Positions 51,523-59,879 of a stretch of DNA of 64,000 nucleotides are shown here, in pieces; position 1 is the first letter of the stretch, and each line of letters starts with the position of its first letter. The notes under the pieces are model-generated. The model was not told where the DNA came from. It saw only the letters and a program-made list of their open reading frames with translations, and ran no database searches. The DNA is from Paenibacillus sp. HWE-109. GTDB taxonomy: Bacteria; Bacillota; Bacilli; Paenibacillales; NBRC-103111. The stretch spans positions 1,054,001 through 1,118,000 of the forward strand of contig NZ_CP091881.1 in the NCBI RefSeq assembly GCF_022163125.1, read 5' to 3'. The translations under genes were made by a program, and so were the position numbers.

Positions 51523-51578
51523 AGGGGGGATAGATCTTTAATCTATTTATTTTGTATTCGCATACAAGGTCTCATAAT
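51523..51578 (+). promoter_or_regulatory. Regulatory region of the GH43 gene
   Basis: 51523-51544 is nearly identical to 14693-14713 before the GH10 gene. It is followed by the inverted repeat TTGTAT-TCGC-ATACAA (51552-51567), a likely repressor operator overlapping the -35 box, and by CATAAT (51573-51578) as the -10 box. Confidence 0.55.
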
Positions 51579-51619
51579 AAAGGAGCAAGTCAAAATCTAA
51601 TCCATAAAGGAGCGCAAGT

Positions 51620-52597
51620 ATGCATAAGCTGCCGAGACCTCATCACCCGCTTGTTACCCATATCTTTACTGCCGATCCTTCGGCACACGTATTTGAGGGG
51701 AAAATTTTTATCTACCCGTCTCACGATCTCGATCATGACGCCACTGATAATGACAATGGGGACCAATATGCAATGGAAGATTATCATGTTCTATCCATGG
51801 ATGGTTTCGAATCCCCCGTTGTCGACCATGGGCAGGTCCTTCATCTCAAAGATATTCCCTGGGCTTCCAAACAACTCTGGGCTCCTGATGCTGCTTTTAA
51901 GGCTGGCACCTATTTCTTGTACTTTCCTGCCCGGGATCATGATGGGATTTTTCGAATCGGTGTGGCGACCAGCTCATCGCCGGCCGGTCCGTTTCTTCCT
52001 CAACCGTCTTACATCGAGCAAAGCTTCAGTATTGACCCAGCCGTGCTTCTTGATGACGACAATCGGGCATACCTATATTTCGGAGGTCTTTGGGGTGGTC
52101 AATTGGAAAAATGGCAGACCGATACTTTCGAGCCGGAAGCGGTGGGACCAGCGGCGGAGGGGCCTGCAATTGGTCCTCGGGTCGCTCTGCTGAGCGAGGA
52201 CATGCTGTCATTTCAAACCGCTCCTCAAGAAATTTCGATTGTTGACGAAAAAGGCAGCCCGATTCTCGCTGGAGACGAGGATAGGCGCTATTTTGAAGGA
52301 CCTTGGGTACACAAATATAACGGCTGGTACTACTTGTCTTACTCCACGGGAACCACCCATAAATTAGTATACGCCATCAGTCGGAATCCGTTGGGACCGT
52401 ATACCTTCAAGGGCACGATCTTACCACCGGTTATCGGCTGGACCACTCATCACTCCATTGTTCAGTTCGAAGACAAATGGTATTTATTTTACCATGACAG
52501 TTCTTTGTCAGAAGGCGTTAACCACAAGCGTTGCGTCAAATATACGGAGTTATTCTATAACGAAGATGGTACGATTCGGATGATCGCTCCTGATTAA
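51620..52597 (+). CDS. GH43 beta-xylosidase / alpha-L-arabinofuranosidase
   Basis: 325-aa five-bladed beta-propeller enzyme of GH43, no signal peptide, so cytoplasmic. Catalytic triad: D19 in TADPSAHVF, D139 in SIDPAVLLDDDN and E226 in RYFEGPWVHKYNG. KQLWAPDAAFKAGTYFLYF and GWTTHHSIVQFEDKWYLFYHD are typical. Close relatives in Paenibacillus aldouronate clusters (XynB) remove xylose or arabinose from short xylooligosaccharides after GH10 action. AAAGGAG precedes the ATG by about 7 bases. It shares upstream sequence with the GH10 gene 36 kb away. Confidence 0.93.
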   Translation: MHKLPRPHHPLVTHIFTADPSAHVFEGKIFIYPSHDLDHDATDNDNGDQYAMEDYHVLSMDGFESPVVDHGQVLHLKDIPWASKQLWAPDAAFKAGTYFLYFPARDHDGIFRIGVATSSSPAGPFLPQPSYIEQSFSIDPAVLLDDDNRAYLYFGGLWGGQLEKWQTDTFEPEAVGPAAEGPAIGPRVALLSEDMLSFQTAPQEISIVDEKGSPILAGDEDRRYFEGPWVHKYNGWYYLSYSTGTTHKLVYAISRNPLGPYTFKGTILPPVIGWTTHHSIVQFEDKWYLFYHDSSLSEGVNHKRCVKYTELFYNEDGTIRMIAPD

Positions 52598-52625
52598 CGA
52601 GGAAATTGGTATTCTATGATAGTTC

Positions 52626-52652
52626 GGGCCACCAGTTGGGTGGCCTCTCTAC
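52626..52652 (+). terminator. Terminator-like hairpin between GH43 and GH29
   Basis: GGCCACC / GGTGGCC (7 bp, loop AGTTG) followed by TCTCT; the T tract is weak. It lies between convergent genes. Confidence 0.6.
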
Positions 52653-52702
52653 CCTTGGGCGGCTAGTCAATAAATGAGTAGCCTCTTGCCCGATTGTGGA
52701 AT

Positions 52703-54199
52703 TTACGGCTTAAGTTCAATGGCCAGACAGTTGACGTACGGTGTAGGCTGCCGGTCCGGCAGCGAAACGATGAGCGCTCCGTACGGCTGTTCGAACGGCA
52801 CTTCGCCAACGCCAAGCAGCCGGACGGATTCTACCTTGTCAGCAAGTGTCAATGTACGGATGACGGCACGATGATCTTCCGGCCACTGCATCTGGAAGGC
52901 ATAGAGTGTATTTCCCTTTTGGGTGAAACGGAAGTCGCTGGAGTTCCATTCTACTCTGTCCTCTTTGAAATGATCGATGACCACGCGCGACTGTCCTTCG
53001 CCCGATATGCGGAACGGTCTGGTGCCGTACACGCCTTCGCCGCATATCTGGATCCATTTGGCCATCTCTTGCAGGATATAGGTGCACTCATCATCGATCG
53101 TACCGTCCGGTTTCTGCGGAATGTTGAGAAGCAGGTTGCCGTTCTTGGCAATGATGTCGACCAGAATTTCGATGACGTGCCCCGGTTTCTTGTATTCGTT
53201 CTTCACATGATAGAACCAATCCCCGACACACGTGTCGGTCTGCCATGGGTCAGGTTTGATGCCCGGCAACTGACTTCGCTCAATGTCGAGGATCCCGATG
53301 CGGTAAACGCTCTGCCTGCGGTCTTTCTGGTTATAAACAGCGCGATTCACGCCGCCGCTTGCCGCAGCGCTCGTATTGTATAAGTGAGCGGCCGCTTGTA
53401 GTCCAGCTTCGAACAACGGATCATCCAAGGGGGCGTCCTTTCTATCCCAGGCGCTGGCGAACGGCAGTCCGCCATCAGAGTACAGCAGATCAGGCTGATA
53501 TAAATCGATGACTTCCTTGATGACGTCCAACCAGCGCTGATGCCACCAAGAATTGTCTGTATACCAAGGCGTTGGTTCGGTTTGCAGATTGTTCGGATCA
53601 TAATGCTCGCGGTTCGGCAAATACAAATCCTCGTACTCGGGATCATTTCCATCATAAGGGATGCCCGCATAAAGGCCTTCCTTATCCTGTCCTTTATTAA
53701 ATTGAAACCAACTGAATGTCGCACCCAGGTGCTCGGTCAGACCGAAGGGGAGTCCCCGGCGGGAAGCGGCAGCTTTCCACATGGCAACGATATCTTTCTT
53801 CGGTCCCATATTGACCGAATTCCAGCGGTGGATTTTCGAATCGTAGTTGAAGAAGTTGTCGTGGTGCATCGCCTGTGCGACGAAATATTTGGCACCGGCA
53901 GCCACGTACAAGTCCATTAGCGATTCCGGATCGAATTTCTCTGCTTTCCACAACTGAACGATATCTTTGTAGCCGAATTTCGACGGATGTCCGTAATGGC
54001 GGATATGGTACCGGTATTGCTCGGAACCTTCGTAATACATATTGCGGGCGTACCAGTCCCCGTACATCGGCACCGATTGTGCACCCCAGTGTGACCATAT
54101 CCCGAGCTTAGCATCCCGGAACCACTCCGGGCACTCGAATTTCGTAAGCGATTCAAATGTGGGTTCGAAAGGACCCTTGGCGATGTTCGCCTTAACCAT
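52703..54199 (-). CDS. GH29 alpha-L-fucosidase
   Basis: 498-aa retaining fucosidase on the minus strand, no signal peptide. The barrel begins WFRDAKLGIWSHWGAQSVP; YFVAQAMHHDNFFNYDSK and the nucleophile D242 in LLYSDGGLPF follow; KNGNLLLNIPQKPDGTID is the conserved segment near the barrel end. The general acid varies in this family and was not assigned. AGGAGGCC is 8 bases before the ATG. The gene is divergent from an AraC regulator (127-bp spacer), which probably controls it. Together with GH95 and FucU it indicates fucosylated substrates. Confidence 0.93.
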   Translation of the reverse strand: MVKANIAKGPFEPTFESLTKFECPEWFRDAKLGIWSHWGAQSVPMYGDWYARNMYYEGSEQYRYHIRHYGHPSKFGYKDIVQLWKAEKFDPESLMDLYVAAGAKYFVAQAMHHDNFFNYDSKIHRWNSVNMGPKKDIVAMWKAAASRRGLPFGLTEHLGATFSWFQFNKGQDKEGLYAGIPYDGNDPEYEDLYLPNREHYDPNNLQTEPTPWYTDNSWWHQRWLDVIKEVIDLYQPDLLYSDGGLPFASAWDRKDAPLDDPLFEAGLQAAAHLYNTSAAASGGVNRAVYNQKDRRQSVYRIGILDIERSQLPGIKPDPWQTDTCVGDWFYHVKNEYKKPGHVIEILVDIIAKNGNLLLNIPQKPDGTIDDECTYILQEMAKWIQICGEGVYGTRPFRISGEGQSRVVIDHFKEDRVEWNSSDFRFTQKGNTLYAFQMQWPEDHRAVIRTLTLADKVESVRLLGVGEVPFEQPYGALIVSLPDRQPTPYVNCLAIELKP

Positions 54200-54326
54200 G
54201 CTGATCAGGCCTCCTATTTTTTGGCTACAGCCTTATCCTAGCAGTATTGTGGTATACTCATGAATATAGGATACTAACTTCCTGTAGTATAAAACTATCT
54301 AACTTACCCCTATTAGGTGATTTCCC
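54200..54326. promoter_or_regulatory. Divergent GH29 / AraC control region
   Basis: TTGTGG, 17-bp spacer, GATACT (about 54247-54275) is a plausible plus-strand promoter for the AraC gene. The minus-strand promoter for GH29 must overlap it. Pattern match only. Confidence 0.35.
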
Positions 54327-55178
54327 ATGGACAATGCCCAACAACAATTGATCCGTCTTTATCTTGATAACCTTCAGGTTCACGTAACCGAAATGGGACA
54401 TAACCAGGTTTGGTCCGACTGGCGGGATCTCGATTACACGCCGGACTATAACAAATTTTATTTGATTTGTGATGGCGAAGGATGGTTGAAAATCGGCGAT
54501 ACGGAGTATGCACCTAAACCTGGGCAGTGGTTCCTGATGCCGCAAGGAGTGAAGCAATCTTACTCCTATACGGACGGTCCGCGGTTTACGAAATATTGGT
54601 GCCATTTTACGGCAAAGGTCGGGGAAAACAATCTTTTCGAATTGCTGAAAATTCCTGTATTTCTCGAGCGGGAGGACGGAGACGAGCCGCAACGACTGTT
54701 CCAGGAACTGCTTTCTTACGAATCCTATAGGTCCCTAACCGCTCCATTGCTCATGAAAGCCGCCGTAATTAAGTTGATCGCCTATTATATTGAGCAAGCC
54801 GCTTCCGATGTGGCAGGCGTCCAACCCGCTGCAATGTCCGAGCCGCTTCAAGCCGTTATTGAGCACATTCATCTTAACTACTATCGAAACTTAACGATCG
54901 ACGAGTTGGCCGAACGTGCCCATCTGCATCCCAACTATTTTATTCGCGTGTTCAAAAGGCGTTTCGGCACATCTCCGATTCAATACGTGAACAGAAAAAG
55001 GATCGAAGAAGTGAAGTGGCTATTGACTTCAACGAACCTCATGCTAGCGGAAATCGGCACCAAAGTTGGAATTCCCGATATTTCCTATCTATCCAAATTA
55101 TTCAAATCATCGACTGGTTTATCTCCAACTGCGTATCGATTGACTCATCATCCGAATATGTCTAATTCGACAATATGA
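54327..55178 (+). CDS. AraC-family transcriptional regulator with cupin domain
   Basis: 283-aa regulator. N-terminal cupin (YNKFYLICDGEGWLKIGD, PGQWFLMPQGVKQSYSY), C-terminal AraC HTH (~180-280; LTIDELAERAHLHPNYFIRVFKRRFG and LAEIGTKVGIPDISYLSKLFK in segments). Divergent from GH29 and closed by a terminator, so it likely regulates the fucosidase in response to a sugar bound in the cupin. ATG 54327 has a weak ribosome site (TAGGTG), in keeping with low expression. Confidence 0.9.
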   Translation: MDNAQQQLIRLYLDNLQVHVTEMGHNQVWSDWRDLDYTPDYNKFYLICDGEGWLKIGDTEYAPKPGQWFLMPQGVKQSYSYTDGPRFTKYWCHFTAKVGENNLFELLKIPVFLEREDGDEPQRLFQELLSYESYRSLTAPLLMKAAVIKLIAYYIEQAASDVAGVQPAAMSEPLQAVIEHIHLNYYRNLTIDELAERAHLHPNYFIRVFKRRFGTSPIQYVNRKRIEEVKWLLTSTNLMLAEIGTKVGIPDISYLSKLFKSSTGLSPTAYRLTHHPNMSNSTI

Positions 55179-55182
55179 ACGA

Positions 55183-55217
55183 AGATAGGGAGGGGCAAAC
55201 GCCCTTTCTTTTTTTTG
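55183..55217 (+). terminator. Rho-independent terminator
   Basis: GGGGC-AAAC-GCCC core extended by G-T pairs, followed by TTTCTTTTTTTT. Confidence 0.8.
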
Positions 55218-55416
55218 TATGAAAACTCCAGTATCGTCAAGGCGAAAGTATTCCGAAACGGTATTAGTTATTTCTTCAAACCTCTCCCTTCCCATGGTAC
55301 TATAGGGTTGAGATGAGGGCGGTAAGTGGCAAGCCGCAAATAATCGCATAAAAATCGTAGAGTGTGCTGACATCGTTTAAACAGGAATGGTTATGTCAGT
55401 TCGGAGGTGGCGAAGC

Positions 55417-57174
55417 TTGAAAAACATGTCCATTTTGACACAATTAATATTCGCTTTCAGTGTGATAATGCTCGCTTTAATCATGGTTGTCAGCTTTTTT
55501 TCCTATCAGAAGTCTTCAGAAATTCTCCATCAGAAGTCCACCCAGTTTCTGCTATATTCCATCAATCAAATGAAAGAGCGTATGGACAATACATTAGAAG
55601 AATACGATAAATTTTCCAAACAATTAGCCTACAATCCGGTGGTTTTGGACTACTTGACCCAGATCCATATGAAAAACCTCCCCAAAATTCCGAAATACGA
55701 GTTGGAAAAAGAGATCGCGAGGCAGAGCCAGACTTTTGCCCGTGATATGATCGTTCAGATTTTAGATGAGAACGAGAACGCATATACGGCTTTCAACGGG
55801 TTCGACTTGGCGTGGAATTCTATCAGTCAATTGAAAAGTATGAATTGGTATCCGGGGGTCGCTCAAGCGGAGGGAAGCTTGGTTTGGGCGGGAGGCGAGA
55901 TGAAAAATACGATACTTGTTCCAGCCGTAATCGGCAGCCGTATCATTAATAGTTGGTCCGATCTGAAGCCTATTGGGCAAATTCTCATTATCATCCCTGC
56001 AACTGTCGTTGAAAACATTAGTCAGGACGAGCAGTTGGCGGAGATTGAAAATATTCGGATTGTCGATCGCAACCATCGTATCGTTTATTCAAAACGGAAG
56101 TCGGAGATCGGTCAAACGATAGCCGACGGGGAACAGAAACTTCTCCGACTTCAAGATGCTTCGATCATGACAGAAACGATTGAGGAAGAAGACCGGTTTA
56201 TTATCAAAGCCAACTCGTCGTATAGCGGGTTTACCATATTATCCTACGTCAATAAGCATACGTTGGAACGTGAAATGAAGCAGATGCAATACCGCATCAT
56301 TACGATAGGATTGATCGCTTTGGCAGGAGCGATGCTTTTTGTCTTGCTCTTCTCTTGGTCTTTATCCAGGCCACTACGAATATTAACACAAAGCTTTCAA
56401 AAAATTAGACGAGGTATCCTGCTGCCGATTCACGGTCGCTATGCAAACCGGGAAGTGATTACCCTTATTCATGGGTTTAACAAAATGGTCGGCGACTTAG
56501 ACAAGGCGGTAAAAGATTTGGCCGACAAACAGATCAGCGAGGAACAGGCGCAGTTAATTGCACTGAGAGCGCAGTTTCAGCCGCATTTTATGTATAATAC
56601 GTTGAATACAATCTTCTGGATGCTGTATAACAAGGGTGAGGAACAGGCGTCGGAGATGGTGCATTCGTTAAGCGAAATGCTGCGATATACGATACAACCC
56701 GGTTCAGATTTAGTTCCGTTAAAGGAAGACTTAAAGCAGCTGCAGCGTTATATTATCTTGCAGACCTATCGTTACGAAGATAAGCTTCAGGTAGATTTGC
56801 AAGTGGAGGATGAGATTTTGGATGTCCGCGTCATACGTCTACTCTTCCAGCCTCTGGTAGAAAATGCGATTATCCATGGGCTGGAACCAATGGATCGAAG
56901 TCCAGGATTGATCCGTATCCTGGTGTTTCGCGACGGCGGAGAGCTTGTGTTATCTGTTGAAGACAATGGTGCCGGTGTGAGCGAGAATCAATATAGAGAC
57001 TTACTAGAGAATCGGAGCTCCCCCAATGATTCCCACACAGGTTTGGGCTTAATGAATTTAAACCAAAGGATAAAGCTGGTTTACAAGTTGGGCAGGGGAA
57101 TTGAACTGTCGAAAAGCGAATTGGGCGGATTAAAAGTCACAGTGCGAATTCCTGTTATGAAAGTAGGCGAATGA
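55417..57174 (+). CDS. YesM-family sensor histidine kinase
   Basis: 585-aa membrane kinase. TM1 ILTQLIFAFSVIMLALIMVVSF, extracellular sensor (~35-285), TM2 IITIGLIALAGAMLFVLLFSW, HAMP, His_kinase motif LRAQFQPHFMYNTLN with H390, and HATPase_c with PLVENAIIHGLE and VEDNGAGV. TTG 55417, 7 bases after GGAGGTGG, is a better start than the upstream ATGs at 55387 or 55393, which lack a ribosome site. It overlaps the YesN gene by 4 bases, and the transporter they probably control starts 157 bp after that. Confidence 0.92.
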   Translation: MKNMSILTQLIFAFSVIMLALIMVVSFFSYQKSSEILHQKSTQFLLYSINQMKERMDNTLEEYDKFSKQLAYNPVVLDYLTQIHMKNLPKIPKYELEKEIARQSQTFARDMIVQILDENENAYTAFNGFDLAWNSISQLKSMNWYPGVAQAEGSLVWAGGEMKNTILVPAVIGSRIINSWSDLKPIGQILIIIPATVVENISQDEQLAEIENIRIVDRNHRIVYSKRKSEIGQTIADGEQKLLRLQDASIMTETIEEEDRFIIKANSSYSGFTILSYVNKHTLEREMKQMQYRIITIGLIALAGAMLFVLLFSWSLSRPLRILTQSFQKIRRGILLPIHGRYANREVITLIHGFNKMVGDLDKAVKDLADKQISEEQAQLIALRAQFQPHFMYNTLNTIFWMLYNKGEEQASEMVHSLSEMLRYTIQPGSDLVPLKEDLKQLQRYIILQTYRYEDKLQVDLQVEDEILDVRVIRLLFQPLVENAIIHGLEPMDRSPGLIRILVFRDGGELVLSVEDNGAGVSENQYRDLLENRSSPNDSHTGLGLMNLNQRIKLVYKLGRGIELSKSELGGLKVTVRIPVMKVGE

Positions 57175-58343
57175 AGATGATGATTTTGGTGGTTGATGAC
57201 GAACGGTTACCCAGAACCTCTCTAGCTGGGATGATCAGATCTATTGATCAGAAGCATGTTGTAATGGAGGCTGAAAATACGAATGAAGCTTTGGAATTGT
57301 TTATCCTTCATTCGTTTGATCTCGTGATCTCGGACATCCGGATGCCGGGCAAAGACGGGTTGGATTTGGTCAAAGAGATCAGGGAGATGGACGAAGAAGC
57401 GAATGTCGTCCTGTTATCCGGGTATGCCGATTTTGAATACGCGGTAACGGGTATCCGCTTGCGCATATTTGAATACGTTACGAAACCTGTAAACAAACAG
57501 CAAATGACAGAGCTGCTCCGCAAGATGGAGGATAGGCTCGCAGAGAGGAAATCGAAAAACACACTAAACCGTTTGCGAGACAGAAGTATGCTCGAGAAAC
57601 GGATACGCGATTGGTGCCATGACATCCCAATCCCTTATTACGATGAAATGCTTCTACCCGGTTACAGCGAGATTGCTTTGTTTCATATAGTTGCTTCAAA
57701 CCTTGTAGAAATGGACCACCGATTACGCTTTTTCTTGAAAAATATTTTTGGTGAAATGTTGTCGGAGCTTGGTATTCCGGTGTTTGTTGACGAAATTCGT
57801 CAGGTTACGGTCGTGTTTTTCTCCCAAAATGTCCCAGAGGAGTCGTTACTGGTCAAAATCAAGGAATCTCAACAGGAGGTCGAGCAGCTCATACGGGAAA
57901 GTCTGACCATCAGTTGGGGAGGCAACATCACTGATTTGGCTGCGATCCCTCGGCTGTATCAGCAAAGTTTGATGACTTTGGGAACCGATTCGTTGGCAGA
58001 TTTACCAACGGTGGGGGCAAGTCATTATTTGGTTAAGAAAGCGATTGAACTCATTCAGCAGCATTATGCAGATGACATTTCGCTTTTGACGCTTGGGGAG
58101 CAGCTCCACGTCAATCCTACTTATTTGGGCCGCTTGTTCAAGAAGGAAATCGACATGAATTTTACCGATTATTTGGTGCGCATTCGAATGGACCATGCGA
58201 AGCGATTGCTTAAGCAAACTACGTTGAAAGTATACGAGATCGCACATGAAGTCGGATACGAAGACAACACATATTTCAGCAGATTATTCAAAGCATTGCA
58301 TGCAATGACACCTAATGCATACCGCAACTTAGACAAATCATAA
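57171..58343 (+). CDS. YesN-family response regulator, short form
   Basis: 390-aa response regulator: receiver (~1-120) with VVDDE, D55 in SDIRMPGKDGLDLV, LLSGYADFEYAV and the K of TKPVN; AraC HTH at ~290-388 with LTLGEQLHVNPTYLGRLFKKEI and VYEIAHEVGYEDNTYFSRLFK. It is about 110-145 residues shorter than the other YesN proteins here; the missing part is the central region, while both end domains are complete, so it is a short natural form rather than a truncation. ATGA overlap with the kinase. It probably regulates the alpha-galactoside transporter downstream. Confidence 0.92.
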   Translation: MKMMILVVDDERLPRTSLAGMIRSIDQKHVVMEAENTNEALELFILHSFDLVISDIRMPGKDGLDLVKEIREMDEEANVVLLSGYADFEYAVTGIRLRIFEYVTKPVNKQQMTELLRKMEDRLAERKSKNTLNRLRDRSMLEKRIRDWCHDIPIPYYDEMLLPGYSEIALFHIVASNLVEMDHRLRFFLKNIFGEMLSELGIPVFVDEIRQVTVVFFSQNVPEESLLVKIKESQQEVEQLIRESLTISWGGNITDLAAIPRLYQQSLMTLGTDSLADLPTVGASHYLVKKAIELIQQHYADDISLLTLGEQLHVNPTYLGRLFKKEIDMNFTDYLVRIRMDHAKRLLKQTTLKVYEIAHEVGYEDNTYFSRLFKALHAMTPNAYRNLDKS

Positions 58344-58350
58344 ATGCGTA

Positions 58351-58389
58351 AAGCCCTTTTTCAAGAAACGGAGAAGGGGCGTTTTTTTT
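58351..58389 (+). terminator. Rho-independent terminator
   Basis: GCCCTT pairs with AAGGGGC (one wobble) and is followed by GTTTTTTTT. Confidence 0.8.
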
Positions 58390-58427
58390 GTCGTATTAAT
58401 CCAAGAAAAGTACGTTTGTTCACATTT

Positions 58428-58454
58428 CGGAAAAGGTTCCGTCCATTTTATAAT
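58428..58454 (+). promoter_or_regulatory. Promoter with operator-like inverted repeat
   Basis: TATAAT (58449-58454) with a poor -35 (TTCGGA) overlapped by the perfect inverted repeat CGGAA-AAGG-TTCCG (58428-58441). A regulator binding here would control the binding-protein/permease/GH36 operon. Confidence 0.5.
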
Positions 58455-58499
58455 TTAGGAGTAATCTATTTTTCAAAAAAAGAAGGGTTGGTACAGAAG

Positions 58500-59822
58500 A
58501 TGAGAACGTTTACTAAAACGCTGATGTCGATCGTCCTCACAGGATCCATACTTACAATTTCCGCTTGTAGTAGCAGCACGGACAACGGAAAATCTGGTCA
58601 ACAAGCCAGCAAGCCGGACAAGGTATCCATTCGCATTATGACAAGATGGGCAGATAATACGCCAGGTCCTATCGCCTTCAGGGATCGTATTAAGCAGTTT
58701 CAGAAGGAAAACCCGAATATCGAAGTCTTGAATGAGTCAATTACCGACGAATCCGCTTATATGACTAAATTTAAAACGGGTATCGCTTCCGGGGATCTTC
58801 CGGCCATCAGCCAGACATGGGGCGGTGAATCCTTCAAGATTTATGCGGACAGCGGAACATTCCTCGACTTATCCGGTGCAATGAATGATGACAAGCAGTG
58901 GTCGGGTCAACTTCTGCCATTGTTCGAGAACTGGCAGTTTAAGGGCAAAGAAGGCATCTATGGGATTCCAGCTGAATTTTTCGCTGTAGGTACTTTTTAT
59001 AACAAAGAGATTTTTAAGAAACTCAATTTAGAGCCGCCGCAAACGTTGGAGGAGTTGTTGGAACAGGCACCGAAGCTGCAAGCGGCTGGATACATCCCAC
59101 TTGCGTTGGGAGCCAAAGATACATGGCGGGGCGGACACTTCTTTAACAATTTGGTGATGAAGCAGTTTGGTCCACAAAAAATCGATGATTTGGCCTCACG
59201 CAAGGCCCAATACGATGACCCGGACATGGTTGCCTTGTTCAAACTTATCTCGGATTATAACAAGGCGGGGGTCTTCGGCGACAATGCGGTAAGTGTGGAT
59301 ATGAATCAGGAGAAAGCGCTGTTCCTAAGCAGCCGTTCGGCGATGCATACGGATGGCAGTTGGTTCATCGGTGAGGCTTCCTCCAGTGAAATCAAGGATA
59401 AGATCGGCTTCGTTCCATTTCCTTATTTTAAGGATAAACCGGAGAACAAAGACAACTGGATGGGTGGCGGAGGCGGCGGTTACTCCGTTTACGGCAAGCT
59501 TAAGGACAATGAAAAGGAAGCAGCCATCAAACTGCTGAAGTATCTGACATCCGTCGAGTATTTCCAGAAACAAGAGGAAGTAAATCAAGGCGGCGTTTAC
59601 CCGGTTAAAATGTCACCCAATCCGAACGTGAACAATCCGATTTCCTCGGATTTCGTGAACGCAATCAAGGGCGCAAAGGTTTACAAGAACGACGTTCCTT
59701 CCTATGATAAACTGCCGCAGTTGCTCGATCGCGTTAGAAGTTCAATTCAAGGCTTGTTCGTTGGAACTTCACCAGACAAGGTGGGCAAAGAAATTGCCGA
59801 TGAAATAAAGAAAAGTAAATAA
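58500..59822 (+). CDS. Sugar ABC transporter substrate-binding lipoprotein (CUT1 type)
   Basis: 440-aa binding lipoprotein: MRTFTKTLMSIVLTGSILTISAC with lipobox ISAC, then a Ser/Gly/Lys tether and an SBP_bac_1 fold (VSIRIMTRWADNTPGPIAF, TKFKTGIASGDLPAISQTWGG, TFYNKEIFKKLNLEPPQTLEEL, GSWFIGEASSSEI). The frame is open from 58344 through the terminator and promoter, so ATG 58500 is the true start; the ribosome site (AAGGG) is 13 bases off and not strong. It heads an operon with two permeases and a GH36 alpha-galactosidase, suggesting raffinose-type or galactomannan oligosaccharides as ligand. Confidence 0.92.
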   Translation: MRTFTKTLMSIVLTGSILTISACSSSTDNGKSGQQASKPDKVSIRIMTRWADNTPGPIAFRDRIKQFQKENPNIEVLNESITDESAYMTKFKTGIASGDLPAISQTWGGESFKIYADSGTFLDLSGAMNDDKQWSGQLLPLFENWQFKGKEGIYGIPAEFFAVGTFYNKEIFKKLNLEPPQTLEELLEQAPKLQAAGYIPLALGAKDTWRGGHFFNNLVMKQFGPQKIDDLASRKAQYDDPDMVALFKLISDYNKAGVFGDNAVSVDMNQEKALFLSSRSAMHTDGSWFIGEASSSEIKDKIGFVPFPYFKDKPENKDNWMGGGGGGYSVYGKLKDNEKEAAIKLLKYLTSVEYFQKQEEVNQGGVYPVKMSPNPNVNNPISSDFVNAIKGAKVYKNDVPSYDKLPQLLDRVRSSIQGLFVGTSPDKVGKEIADEIKKSK

Positions 59823-59828
59823 CGAAAG

Positions 59829-59862
59829 GGGGTTCAACTGGCAACCTTGTCCGTTGAACCCC
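59829..59862 (+). other. Stem-loop between binding-protein and permease genes
   Basis: GGGGTTCAAC and GTTGAACCCC form a perfect 10-bp stem 7 bases after the stop codon, with no T tract. Same position as the stem-loops at 3968, 7739 and 38234. Confidence 0.75.
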
Positions 59863-59879
59863 TCAATGGAGGACTACAC

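Noticed and set aside
52674..54111. Several plus-strand frames opposite the GH29 gene (for example 52694-53383)
   Set aside because: They are antisense shadows of the GH29 codons; the minus-strand gene carries the family motifs.
55376..55386. GTTTAAACAGG before the YesM gene, matching half of the 14760-14773 palindrome
   Set aside because: Eleven bases of match without palindromic extension or matching position; too short to claim a shared operator.
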